From: Fidelibacterota bacterium
GTDB lineage: Bacteria > Fidelibacterota > UBA8477 > JABMPR01
NCBI GenBank assembly: GCA_016784025.1
Contig: JADHVL010000016.1
Coordinates: 1 to 64,000, forward strand
Direction of reading: 5' to 3'
Length of the DNA: 64,000 bases
Positions 45,500 to 55,759 of this stretch are shown one piece after another. The notes below the pieces were generated by a model. The model was not told the DNA's origin. It saw only the letters and a list, made by a program, of their open reading frames with translations, and did no database searches. Position 1 is the first letter of the stretch. Every line of letters begins with the position of its first letter. A program made the translations under genes and the position numbers.

Positions 45500-46198
45500 C
45501 TATAACGTCGCGTATCCAAAATACACCCCACTTATAAAAACCAGTAACCCCAACATTCTTTTTACATAAACAGGACCTCGATTATTCCCAGACCAGCGAA
45601 TATAACGCACAATGAGAGCCGCCAATCCCCCTCCGGCGACATAGACGAGACTGTGTCCAACTCCAAAAGACAGGATGATAATAATGGCCTTAAAAAAAGA
45701 ATCCTGAGCCATTGGGATTACCACACTTAAGACTGGAGCGAGAAAGGCAAATGTGCACGGGCCAAGACCGACACCAAAGACCAGCCCCAATAGTATTGCT
45801 CCTGAATATCCGGCTCGTTCTGTTTCTGGCATCTTCCACCCAATCCAACCCAAGTTGATGATATCCATAAGATATAAGCCAAAGACGATAAGGATGATAG
45901 CGCCCAACCACATACCCCACATACCAACATCACCCATGAGTCGTCCCATGGAGGCCGTAACAATTCCAATCAAAGTGATAGATGTCAGAATACCCAGGGC
46001 AAAAGTCAGCGCCAACAAAGCGCTACGCTTTCCCGTTGCTTCATTTTGTCTTGAAATGTAGCCGATAACCAAAGGCACGCTGGTCAAATGGCAAGGACTT
46101 AACAGAATACTCAAGACCCCCCAGGCAAATGACGCAGCTATAGCCAGTCCGAATTGACCTGAAACAGCCTGTGTGAGCGTGTCGAAAAGACTATTCAT
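45500..46198 (-). CDS. CcdA/DsbD-like thiol-disulphide transmembrane protein
   Basis: About 232 residues, six membrane helices. Cysteines in 'ILLSPCHLTSVPLVIGYIS' and 'GVGLGPCTFAFLAPVLS' are the redox pair that carries electrons across the membrane, as in CcdA and DsbD-β. It would take electrons from cytoplasmic thioredoxin and give them to the thioredoxin lipoprotein encoded upstream, whose stop it overlaps. A TTG at 46210 is an alternative start. Confidence 0.88.
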   Translation of the reverse strand: MNSLFDTLTQAVSGQFGLAIAASFAWGVLSILLSPCHLTSVPLVIGYISRQNEATGKRSALLALTFALGILTSITLIGIVTASMGRLMGDVGMWGMWLGAIILIVFGLYLMDIINLGWIGWKMPETERAGYSGAILLGLVFGVGLGPCTFAFLAPVLSVVIPMAQDSFFKAIIIILSFGVGHSLVYVAGGGLAALIVRYIRWSGNNRGPVYVKRMLGLLVFISGVYFGYATL

Positions 46199-46199
46199 T

Positions 46200-46604
46200 T
46201 TATCCAGCAATCGGTTTAGCGATTAAACCATAACGGACGAGGAATGAATCTATCTCAGCTTCAGGAAAATAGCCCTCATGTCGCATCAACTCAGTGCCTG
46301 TTGAATCCAGAAAGATCTGTGTGGGGATAAGTTTAATGCCATACTGCGAAGCATATTTTTTTTGATCTGCCTCCCAGACATCAAAAAAAACAACATCGAC
46401 CTGCCCACCATATTTCTTTTCAATAGATGCCATCACGGGCTGCATTTTCTTACAAGGAATGCATCTATCAGAACCCAACTCAATAAATGTGATTATTGGG
46501 TCAACAGGCAGCTTCGGTAATTTGATTTCCACTGTCTCCGTTGAACAGGCAGCCACAACCAACCCAAAAATTAAAACCAATGTGTTTAATAACCCCCGAA
46601 GCAT
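46200..46604 (-). CDS. Thioredoxin-fold lipoprotein
   Basis: 134 residues. Lipobox 'LVVAACSTE' (Cys20), then a thioredoxin domain with 'GSDRCIPCKKMQPVMASIE' (CIPC active site) and the cis-Pro in 'GIKLIPTQIFLDSTG'. Tethered in the periplasm, it is the natural partner of the CcdA-like protein encoded next. Part of the ArsR-Trx-CcdA-permease-Trx locus. Confidence 0.9.
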   Translation of the reverse strand: MLRGLLNTLVLIFGLVVAACSTETVEIKLPKLPVDPIITFIELGSDRCIPCKKMQPVMASIEKKYGGQVDVVFFDVWEADQKKYASQYGIKLIPTQIFLDSTGTELMRHEGYFPEAEIDSFLVRYGLIAKPIAG

Positions 46605-46647
46605 GTGATTCCCCTCAACTTGATTATTCGAAAATCGTGATTCTCTT

Positions 46648-47013
46648 TTATTCAGATACTGTCAAGACGGACGGAGCGCAAATAGCAAACCGATCAACAT
46701 TGCTGAGCTTTTCCCTGTCGCGCATTACGCGATCTTCGTTATTTAATTGTTGTTCTAGATGAGTAAGCACAAAGTCAATATCTTCGGATTCTTCAGATCG
46801 TGCGATGCGGTAATTCACCCAACGGCCGCTTTTTTCATCCATTATCAGGTTGGCATTGCGCAAAACAGACAAATGTTTTGATACAGTAGAGTTTGCCAGT
46901 TCAAGAATATCAACCATCTCGCAGACACACAGCGATTTCTCTTTTAGCATCATGAGAATCCGTAGACGGTTGGTGTCTGATAGCGCCTTAAATACGTTAG
47001 TGGTAGATCTCAT
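46648..47013 (-). CDS. arsR: ArsR/SmtB-family metal-responsive repressor
   Basis: About 121 residues from the ATG at 47013 (GGGAG at 7 nt; the GTG at 47019 is too close to it). Winged helix-turn-helix 'VFKALSDTNRLRILMMLKE' then 'STVSKHLSVLRNANLI'. 'KSLCVCEMVDIL' holds the CVC metal(loid)-binding cysteines in the helix just before the recognition element, as in ArsR and CadC; a further Cys near the C-terminus ('FAICAPS') may contribute. Likely represses this locus until metal or arsenite binds. Confidence 0.9.
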   Translation of the reverse strand: MRSTTNVFKALSDTNRLRILMMLKEKSLCVCEMVDILELANSTVSKHLSVLRNANLIMDEKSGRWVNYRIARSEESEDIDFVLTHLEQQLNNEDRVMRDREKLSNVDRFAICAPSVLTVSE

Positions 47014-47182
47014 TGCCACGCTCCCATTTCGTTATCTGGCGAAATATAGAAAAAACTCTTTATTCCCCAATGTTTTTCTTCCAGCGAAAAAAGGTTGGTG
47101 GCACGGACAGTAAACAGTATTGAAATACGTCCCTACAGTTTACCAGAAAACGAGCCCCAAAACAAAAAAGGAAGCCCCCGAA

Positions 47183-47215
47183 ATAAAAAAGGGTGCAGCA
47201 CGCTACACCCCTTTA
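47183..47215 (-). terminator. Rho-independent terminator of icd
   Basis: Read on the minus strand, GGGTG-TAGCGTGCTG-CACCC is followed by TTTTTTATTTC. It lies about 25 bp past the icd stop codon. Confidence 0.85.
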
Positions 47216-47240
47216 TCTAAATCGATCTTTGAATCAGAAA

Positions 47241-49565
<2,325 letters not shown>

Positions 49566-49699
49566 TCAACGCAATAAAGGATAAAAAGGAACTAATATTT
49601 TTGACCTTTGTGTTTTGTCAAAGATCAAGATGCCCTTAGGTTAAGACGCTCATATAGAAAGAATTAAAGTTTCAGTAAACGACATTAAAAGGAGAGTTA

Positions 49700-49870
49700 A
49701 TGGCCAAGCCAAATTACGCTTTTGCAAAACACCAGAGAGATCTAGCGAAAAAGAAGAAAAAAGAAGAGAAAAAGAAACTCAAAGAAGAAGCAAAGTTACA
49801 GCAAAAGCTCGAACAAGAGGGTGCAGACACGTCTGAAGAAACGACACCAGAAGAAGATTCAGAGAACTAA
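49700..49870 (+). CDS. Small Lys/Glu-rich protein
   Basis: 56 residues, MAKPNYAFAKHQRDLAKKKK followed by a highly charged helix (KEEKKKLKEEAKLQQKLEQE) and an acidic tail. A strong AAAGGAGAG lies 7-8 nt before the ATG, which makes translation very likely despite the size. Similar short 'MAKPNYxFxKRQKELAKKxK' proteins occur widely in Gram-negative genomes with no known role. It is 14 bp upstream of the nucleotidyltransferase gene and may be co-transcribed. Confidence 0.8.
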   Translation: MAKPNYAFAKHQRDLAKKKKKEEKKKLKEEAKLQQKLEQEGADTSEETTPEEDSEN

Positions 49871-49884
49871 ACAAGCCCCCTGTT

Positions 49885-50697
49885 GTGTTCCCACCACAAG
49901 ACCCTCCTCAAGAAATAACCCTTCCGGACACACACCGAGACTTTATCGAGAACTCGGTTCCGAGATTAAAAGCCGATCCACGCATCCTTGGCGTGGCTGT
50001 TGGTGGTTCCTATTTGCTGGATGCGATAGATGAATTCAGTGATTTAGACCTGGTGGTTTATATCGACCCCCAGCACTATGAGACAGTATTAACCGAGCGC
50101 TCCAGCATTGTTGAAAATATCGGCGCGCTTCTGGAAAGCTTTACAGGAGAACATGTGGGGGAACCACGCTTGCTCATTTGTCTTTTTGGACCACCCCTGC
50201 TTCACATTGATTTAAAAATTGTCTCCATGGACGATATTGAAGATAAAGTTGAGAACCCGGTTGTCTTGTGGGAGCGCGCGGATGTGATTAGTCGTCAGGT
50301 CAATCTAACTCCGGCAGAATTTCCCCAGCCAGATCTAGAGTGGATCGAAAAGCGGTTTTGGACCTGGGTCCACTATACTGCCACAAAAATTGGACGCGGT
50401 GAAATATTTGAGGCGGTTGAAGCCATTGGATTTTTACGAGTCAACGTATTGGGCCCCATAATATTGAAGAAAAGTGGAGCCCGACCACAGGGTCTTCGAA
50501 AACTTGAGCGCCATACCAGCCAGGAAGAATTAAAAAGACTAATTGCGACCTTGCCGTCCTATGATACCCGGGATTGCCTGCGAGCCCTCCACGAGAGCGT
50601 GGATGTTTATATCAGAATACGGGAAACCCCGGGAAACCAGAGCCTTGAAAAAATGGTGGATGAATACCTCAACCAGATTGAATCTCAACTGAGTTGA
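49885..50697 (+). CDS. Nucleotidyltransferase-fold protein
   Basis: 270 residues from a GTG. 'ILGVAVGGSYLLDAIDEFSDLDLVVYID' in parts is the minimal nucleotidyltransferase motif (GGS-x9-D-x-D), with a third acid in 'LLHIDLKIVSMDD'. The C-terminal half is helical ('RFWTWVHYTATKIGRGEIFEAVE' in parts), like aminoglycoside/lincosamide adenylyltransferases and related uncharacterised proteins. Function cannot be fixed. No good ribosome site precedes the GTG, suggesting coupling to the small gene before it. Confidence 0.75.
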   Translation: MFPPQDPPQEITLPDTHRDFIENSVPRLKADPRILGVAVGGSYLLDAIDEFSDLDLVVYIDPQHYETVLTERSSIVENIGALLESFTGEHVGEPRLLICLFGPPLLHIDLKIVSMDDIEDKVENPVVLWERADVISRQVNLTPAEFPQPDLEWIEKRFWTWVHYTATKIGRGEIFEAVEAIGFLRVNVLGPIILKKSGARPQGLRKLERHTSQEELKRLIATLPSYDTRDCLRALHESVDVYIRIRETPGNQSLEKMVDEYLNQIESQLS

Positions 50698-50725
50698 TTC
50701 ACCAGACACAAAAAAGGAACCAAAT

Positions 50726-51190
50726 ATGAGTAAAACATATCGAAGCACTTTGTTCGCCATCACAATACTGATAAGCGCTGGATTTATCCTGCCCCAGTCA
50801 GCACAAGCCCATTGTCAGATTCCCTGTGGAATCTATGATGATTATGCCAGACTTCTGTCCATGCTGGAAGATGCAGCCACTATAGAGAAGTCCGTCAACA
50901 AGATGATTGAACTAGCTGAAAATATGGATGTTCAATCGCAAAACCAAATGGTCCGCTGGGTTATGAACAAGGAAGATCACACACAGAAAATCATCGATAC
51001 AATTAGCGACTATTATTTAACACAGCGAGTGAAACCATCTCAAAAAGATTATGAGGAGAGATTGAAACACCACCATGCTGTGATTTTGGCCGCCATGAAG
51101 GCCAAACAAAACGCAAATCTAAAATCAGTTATAACCCTCAAGAAAAGCATATCAGCTCTGGCAGCCTATTATCCAGAACATAAACATTAA
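50726..51190 (+). CDS. sodN: Exported nickel superoxide dismutase
   Basis: 154 residues. Residues 1-28 form a Sec signal (FAITILISAGFILPQSAQA); cleavage after AQA would leave His29 as the new N-terminus in 'HCQIPCGIYDD'. This is the nickel hook HCxxPCGxY, where the N-terminal amine, His1, Cys2 and Cys6 bind nickel. The remaining ~115 residues are the four-helix bundle of Ni-SOD. Known Streptomyces enzymes need a separate maturation peptidase; here signal peptidase could do the job and the enzyme would act in the periplasm. No sodX-like gene is adjacent. AAAGGAACC precedes the ATG. Confidence 0.93.
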   Translation: MSKTYRSTLFAITILISAGFILPQSAQAHCQIPCGIYDDYARLLSMLEDAATIEKSVNKMIELAENMDVQSQNQMVRWVMNKEDHTQKIIDTISDYYLTQRVKPSQKDYEERLKHHHAVILAAMKAKQNANLKSVITLKKSISALAAYYPEHKH

Positions 51191-51240
51191 AAGACCACAG
51201 GCGCAGTTGGGTTTACAGCACTGTCTGACAAGGAAGTGAA

Positions 51241-51711
51241 ATGACCAAAAACGACATCCTTAGAAGAATCAGATACACTTTTGATTTTAGTGATGATAAG
51301 ATGATCGCCATTTTTGCCCTGGCTAACCACAAGGTCACCAGAGCAGAAATCAGCGACTGGATGAAAAGAGAAGAAGACCCTGCCTATAAAATCCTTTATG
51401 ATGATGAGCTGGCTGTCTTTTTGAATGGTCTCATTATTGAAAAGCGCGGTAGAAAAGAAGGTCCTGTTCCCAAACCAGAAAAAAAGCTCACCAATAATGT
51501 GATATTGAAAAAACTACAGATCGCCTTGAATTTGCGAGCGGAGGAACTGCTGGATGTTCTGATGCTGGCTGACTTGAAGGTCAGCAAATACGAACTCAGC
51601 GCTTTTTTTCGCAAACCAGATCACAAACACTATCGTCCCTTGCGAGATCAAATCCTGCGCAATTTTCTCAACGGGGTGCAGGTGAAATACCGGGAAGACC
51701 CAGACCTGTAG
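51241..51711 (+). CDS. DUF1456 (YehS-like) family protein
   Basis: 156 residues made of two copies of a ~65-residue unit: 'TKNDILRRIRYTFDFSDDKMIAIF' and 'LTNNVILKKLQIALNLRAEELLDV', each followed by 'VTRAEISDWMKRE' / 'VSKYELSAFFRKP' and 'AVFLNGLIIEKRG' / 'RNFLNGVQVKYRE'. This is the DUF1456 duplication seen in E. coli YehS. Function unknown. GGAAGTGAA precedes the ATG. Confidence 0.88.
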   Translation: MTKNDILRRIRYTFDFSDDKMIAIFALANHKVTRAEISDWMKREEDPAYKILYDDELAVFLNGLIIEKRGRKEGPVPKPEKKLTNNVILKKLQIALNLRAEELLDVLMLADLKVSKYELSAFFRKPDHKHYRPLRDQILRNFLNGVQVKYREDPDL

Positions 51712-51798
51712 AGTATAAGTGGACTACAGGGCGCACATTAAAACGTACAAAAATCAGATTTCGAAAAGAATAAGGTCTGTTTATTCAGGGGTACAGTC

Positions 51799-52107
51799 TT
51801 GATAGACGGCAAAAAATTAAACCAGATCATTGAGAACTGTCGGCGAGGTTCAAAAGCAGACATCGATGATATTTTGGGGTTGCTCACATCGACAGTGGAT
51901 CTGACCGTTCGCAGGAATGTCGATTTCCACCTGGGAGGTGTCACAAATCCAGAGGGTCTGGCAAGACTGGAGTACTATCTATTCCACGGAAGCCAGATAC
52001 AGAGAAATTACGCCACCCTATTTTTTGCCAGACGGGATGAGTGGCCTCTCATTCATCGCGCCCACAAGCTGGGTCTCATTGACTATCGGCAGGCCTATTC
52101 AAGATAA
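51799..52107 (+). CDS. Hypothetical protein
   Basis: 102 residues from a TTG. Helical, with 'GSKADIDDILGLLTSTVDLTVRRNVDFHLGG' in parts and 'NYATLFFARRDEWPLIHRAHKLGLID' in parts, which may be HEAT-like helical repeats. No signal peptide. I do not recognise a family. The codon usage looks ordinary; the start is uncertain. Confidence 0.5.
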   Translation: MIDGKKLNQIIENCRRGSKADIDDILGLLTSTVDLTVRRNVDFHLGGVTNPEGLARLEYYLFHGSQIQRNYATLFFARRDEWPLIHRAHKLGLIDYRQAYSR

Positions 52108-52289
52108 ACAACATCACCAGGGCTTGTTCTTCTTTAAGTCGTGACTGCCGAACGATCCAGAAAACCACAAGCTTAATAAACACAAACAAATAGTACTTCA
52201 GACAAATTTCCTCCTTGCAATGGATAGTGACTAAAATTATCATCAATGGTCTACGTAGTAAGTATGAGTTTATTTTGACTGGGGTGAAC

Positions 52290-53105
52290 ATGCTAATCAA
52301 ACACTTAATATTAATAAGCCTTATATCATTCTCTTTCGCAATAGCCGAAGAGGGTATGGCTCAACCTGAAATTGGTATTGATGATACTTTTCTCGGAGAA
52401 AAGGTTGATCTTGACCTGAGCTTCTTTGATGAGAACGGAGAACCCATCACCCTGGCAGCCGCCAGTGAAGGGCGACCCACCATTCTGGCTCTGGTATATT
52501 ACAATTGCACATCCATCTGTAACCCTTTTCTCAACGCCATTGTAGATGTTGTCAATCAATCACCCCAGGCCTTTCTTCCTGGAGATAAATACAATATCGT
52601 AGCCGTTAGTTTTGACCCCAAAGAGGATCATGAGATTGCAGCCCTGAAAAAGCAATCCTATTTCAACCTTTTTCAAGGCAAAACCAATATTCCAGAATCA
52701 TCATTCAGATTTTTAACAGCTGACTCTGCCACCATTCGAACCTTGACAGAATCGGTGGGTTTTAAATACGCACCAGATGAAGAAGATGGTTTTATGCATG
52801 CCTCATCACTCATTGTGCTGTCTCCCAGCGGTATTATTTCCCGATATATCCGCGGATTATCGTTTCTCCCTGTGGAAGTTATGATTTCTGTGACCAATGC
52901 CATGGAAGGCAAGTGGGCACCTACCGTTAAGAAAATTGTAAAGTTTTGTTTTGCCGAGGAACCTGAAGGCCGGGGTTACTATTTCAATTTCCTCAAGGTA
53001 ACCGGTGTAATTATACTGTTCTCCATCCTCTTTACCGTTGTGATTCTCTCAGTATTGCTCAACAAGAAAAAGAAACCCCCAGAACTCGAAACGAAGGGCG
53101 CTTAA
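52290..53105 (+). CDS. SCO1/SenC-family copper chaperone
   Basis: About 271 residues from the ATG at 52290 (GGGGTGA upstream). Signal segment 'LILISLISFSFAIAEE', then a thioredoxin-like SCO domain with the CxxxC copper site in 'ALVYYNCTSICNPFLNA' near residue 70-77 and the conserved His in 'DGFMHASSLIVLSPSG'. A C-terminal membrane helix (VTGVIILFSILFTVVILSVLL in parts) anchors it. It would deliver copper to CuA of the oxidase encoded downstream. Two bp separate it from subunit I. Confidence 0.93.
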   Translation: MLIKHLILISLISFSFAIAEEGMAQPEIGIDDTFLGEKVDLDLSFFDENGEPITLAAASEGRPTILALVYYNCTSICNPFLNAIVDVVNQSPQAFLPGDKYNIVAVSFDPKEDHEIAALKKQSYFNLFQGKTNIPESSFRFLTADSATIRTLTESVGFKYAPDEEDGFMHASSLIVLSPSGIISRYIRGLSFLPVEVMISVTNAMEGKWAPTVKKIVKFCFAEEPEGRGYYFNFLKVTGVIILFSILFTVVILSVLLNKKKKPPELETKGA

Positions 53106-53107
53106 GC

Positions 53108-54805
53108 ATGGAAACATCTCCAAGTCAGAGCTATTTAAACAGCCACACCAGTCCCAAATGGACCGGCGGTTTTATGAGCTGGTTTATGTCAACCGACCAC
53201 AAACGCATTGGTGTCATGTATGCCGTTGCAATGTTCTCATTTTTCTTTGTGGCAGTATTGTTGGGTTTCGTGATGAAGCTACAAAAGATGTACCCCGCTT
53301 CATCTGGTTGGGAAATAATCCCCGTCGAGTTATACGGCAGTTTTTTTACACTCCACGCCATCATTATGATTTTTCTTTTTATCGTTCCAGGTGCACCTGC
53401 AGTTCTTGGTAATTTCTTTCTGCCTCTACAGATCGGAGCCAAAGATGTTGCATTTCCACGTGTCAACCTGCTCTCATTCTGGCTGTATTTGCTCGGTGCA
53501 ATTATGGCTGTTGTGGGCATTCTACTTGGAGGGGCCGACACAGGCTGGACATTCACCCCTCCGTACTCCATCAATACAAAAACAATTTCCATCTTTGGGG
53601 TTGTTTTTGACTCTATATCCTGGATGCTTACCGCTGCCTTTATTTTGGGCTGGGGTACCATCTTAACTGGTATCAATTTTATCGTTACCATTCACAGAAT
53701 GCGGGCCAAAGGCATGGGCTATTTTAAAATGCCCCTTTTCACCTGGTCCATATATGCCACATCGTGGCTGCAGGTTCTGGCTACCCCCGTTGTGGGAATT
53801 ACCCTGCTGATGATCGTTATTGAACGCATCATGCCTGTAGGCTTTTTTGATCCCTCCAAGGGTGGTGACCCCATTCTGTTTCAACACCTCTTCTGGATAT
53901 ATTCACATCCGGCAGTTTACATCATGATTCTGCCTTCCATGGGATTGGTCAGCGAGATCATCCCAACCAATAGCCAGAAACCGATTTTTGGATACAAGAG
54001 TATCGCCATTGCCTCATGTAGTATTGCCGGAGTGGGCTATTTACTGTGGGCACACCATATGTTTACAACAGGGATGTCGGATTTTGCAGCCATTCTGTTT
54101 TCATTTCTGACCTTTTTTGTGGCTATCCCAACAGCAATTAAAACGTTCAACTGGACCGCCACCCTTTACAAAGGGTCAATCACATTGACACCTGCCATGT
54201 TGTTTGCTCTCGCGTTTATTTTCAACTTCAGTATTGGTGGTCTTACTGGAATGTTCCTGGGATCTCTCTCCACAGACATTCACCTCCATGACACCGCTTT
54301 TGTTGTGGCTCACTTCCATTACACCATGTTTGGTGGGGCAGCATTTGGACTCATAGGTGGTGTGTTCCATTATTTCCCTAAGATGTTCGGAAAAATGTAT
54401 TCCATGAAATGGGCTAAGGCGGCATTCGCCTTCATGTTTATTGGTTTTAACGCTTTGTATTTCCCAATGTTGGTATTGGGATACTATGGTATGCCCAGAC
54501 GGTATCATACCTATCCAGACATGCCCATCTTTAACGATCTTCAGATGGCATCAACCCTGGGCTCCTGGATATTGGTAACCGGAGTAATCATGGTGTTTGG
54601 TGTATGGATTCATGCACTCATAAAGGGCAAACAAACCACAGAAATCAACCCCTGGAACTCATCTACTCTAGAATGGCAAACAGCCACCCCTCCCACCCTG
54701 TTCAATTTTGAAGAAGATGTAGAGATTACCCGGGATCCTTATGATTACGAAGCATTTCGTGGCGAAGTCAAAGCCGGCACATCTGCAGGAGCGAAGAATG
54801 TCTGA
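53108..54805 (+). CDS. coxA: Cytochrome c oxidase subunit I, A2-type
   Basis: 565 residues, 12 membrane helices. Heme and CuB ligands: His in 'GSFFTLHAIIMIFLF', 'IYSHPAVYIMILPSMG' (CuB His cross-linked to Tyr), 'LLWAHHMFTTGM' and 'VVAHFHYTMFGG'. The D-channel Glu of 'HPEVY' is replaced in 'YSHPAVY', the YSHPxV signature of A2-type oxygen reductases, as in caa3 enzymes of Rhodothermus and Thermus. Reduces oxygen and pumps protons. The 3' end overlaps subunit III by 8 nt. Confidence 0.96.
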   Translation: METSPSQSYLNSHTSPKWTGGFMSWFMSTDHKRIGVMYAVAMFSFFFVAVLLGFVMKLQKMYPASSGWEIIPVELYGSFFTLHAIIMIFLFIVPGAPAVLGNFFLPLQIGAKDVAFPRVNLLSFWLYLLGAIMAVVGILLGGADTGWTFTPPYSINTKTISIFGVVFDSISWMLTAAFILGWGTILTGINFIVTIHRMRAKGMGYFKMPLFTWSIYATSWLQVLATPVVGITLLMIVIERIMPVGFFDPSKGGDPILFQHLFWIYSHPAVYIMILPSMGLVSEIIPTNSQKPIFGYKSIAIASCSIAGVGYLLWAHHMFTTGMSDFAAILFSFLTFFVAIPTAIKTFNWTATLYKGSITLTPAMLFALAFIFNFSIGGLTGMFLGSLSTDIHLHDTAFVVAHFHYTMFGGAAFGLIGGVFHYFPKMFGKMYSMKWAKAAFAFMFIGFNALYFPMLVLGYYGMPRRYHTYPDMPIFNDLQMASTLGSWILVTGVIMVFGVWIHALIKGKQTTEINPWNSSTLEWQTATPPTLFNFEEDVEITRDPYDYEAFRGEVKAGTSAGAKNV

Positions 54806-55457
54806 TATAACACACCCCATTGAGCATCACAGAGATGATGAGGGAACCCGTCTGGGGTTCTGGCTCTTCCTCTATACAGAGCTCTTTCTTTTTGCCGCCT
54901 TCTTCCTGGTATACTCAGTATATAGATCCTCACACCTGGAAGACTTCAAGCTGGCAGCAGAAAGCCTAAACACAGGGATTGGTACGGTTAACACCATCAT
55001 TCTACTCACCAGTAGTTTGACCATGGTCCTGTCTTTGGACGCCTTAAAAAAGGGTTCAGTGAAACTGGCTAAAACCCTATTGTTAGTCACTTTCGCTTTG
55101 GGAATGGCTTTCTTGGTGATCAAAGGTTTTGAGTGGAGTGCCAAGTTTGAACACCACCTGTTTTTACAGACAGCTAAGGGAATTGCAGCCGGTCACGGCT
55201 CTCCTCTCCTGACACCAGGATCAGAAATGCTCCCTGTGGGTCAGGTCCTTTTCTTTGGTCTCTACTTTATAATGACAGGAACCCATGCGTTGCACATTAT
55301 TATTGGCGCGATCTGGATGTTGATCGTCTTTTTCTGGATGTCCAAAGGATCTGTTAACCAGGATAACCATGGAGTCTTAGAGCGCTGTGGGCTTTACTGG
55401 CATCTCGTGGATGTGATCTGGATTTTTCTCTTTCCACTTTACTATCTGGTAGCTTAG
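54798..55457 (+). CDS. coxC: Cytochrome c oxidase subunit III
   Basis: About 219 residues from the ATG at 54798 (MSDITHPIEHHRDDEG), which has GCAGGAG upstream and overlaps subunit I; the open frame to 54741 is within subunit I. Five membrane helices in the heme-copper subunit III pattern: 'RLGFWLFLYTELFLFAAFF', 'TGTHALHIIIGAIWMLIVFFW' in parts and 'LYWHLVDVIWIFLFPLYYL'. The Glu of 'LYTELF' and the HxxVDxxW motif are typical. Confidence 0.95.
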   Translation: MSDITHPIEHHRDDEGTRLGFWLFLYTELFLFAAFFLVYSVYRSSHLEDFKLAAESLNTGIGTVNTIILLTSSLTMVLSLDALKKGSVKLAKTLLLVTFALGMAFLVIKGFEWSAKFEHHLFLQTAKGIAAGHGSPLLTPGSEMLPVGQVLFFGLYFIMTGTHALHIIIGAIWMLIVFFWMSKGSVNQDNHGVLERCGLYWHLVDVIWIFLFPLYYLVA

Positions 55458-55462
55458 GGGGT

Positions 55463-55759
55463 ATGACAATGACTACTCATGAACAATCTTTAAGTCCACG
55501 CACTCCCATAATGGTTTTTGGGGCTCTTATTATCCTGACTATCGCAACCGTTCTGTTGTCGGGTTTAGATGTAGGCAATACTGGTGCTCTGTTGATCGCC
55601 ATGTCAGTCGCCTCAATTAAAGCGGCCCTCGTGCTATACTTCTTTATGCACTTGAATCACGAGCCCTTGATCTTTAAGCTCTTTTTGGGTGTTGCCTTTT
55701 TCACCCTCCTCGCCATCTTCGTGTTGACCTTTTCAGACTACAGCTTCCGGGTGATATAA
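55463..55759 (+). CDS. ctaF: Cytochrome c oxidase subunit IV (prokaryotic type)
   Basis: 98 residues, three membrane helices ('TPIMVFGALIILTIATVLLS', 'GALLIAMSVASIKAALVLYFFMHL' in parts, 'LFLGVAFFTLLAIFVLTF'). 'KAALVLYFFMHL' is the family hallmark. The ATG at 55469 has better spacing to GGGGG than 55463. It overlaps subunit II by one base (TAATG). Confidence 0.92.
   Translation: MTMTTHEQSLSPRTPIMVFGALIILTIATVLLSGLDVGNTGALLIAMSVASIKAALVLYFFMHLNHEPLIFKLFLGVAFFTLLAIFVLTFSDYSFRVI

Noticed and set aside
44146..46604. In-frame UGA selenocysteine in the redox proteins
   Set aside because: The active sites read CTNC and CIPC with ordinary cysteine codons; no recoded stop is needed.
53131..53691. 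Minus-strand 186-residue frame inside coxA
   Set aside because: Long antisense shadow of a conserved membrane protein gene; no independent support.
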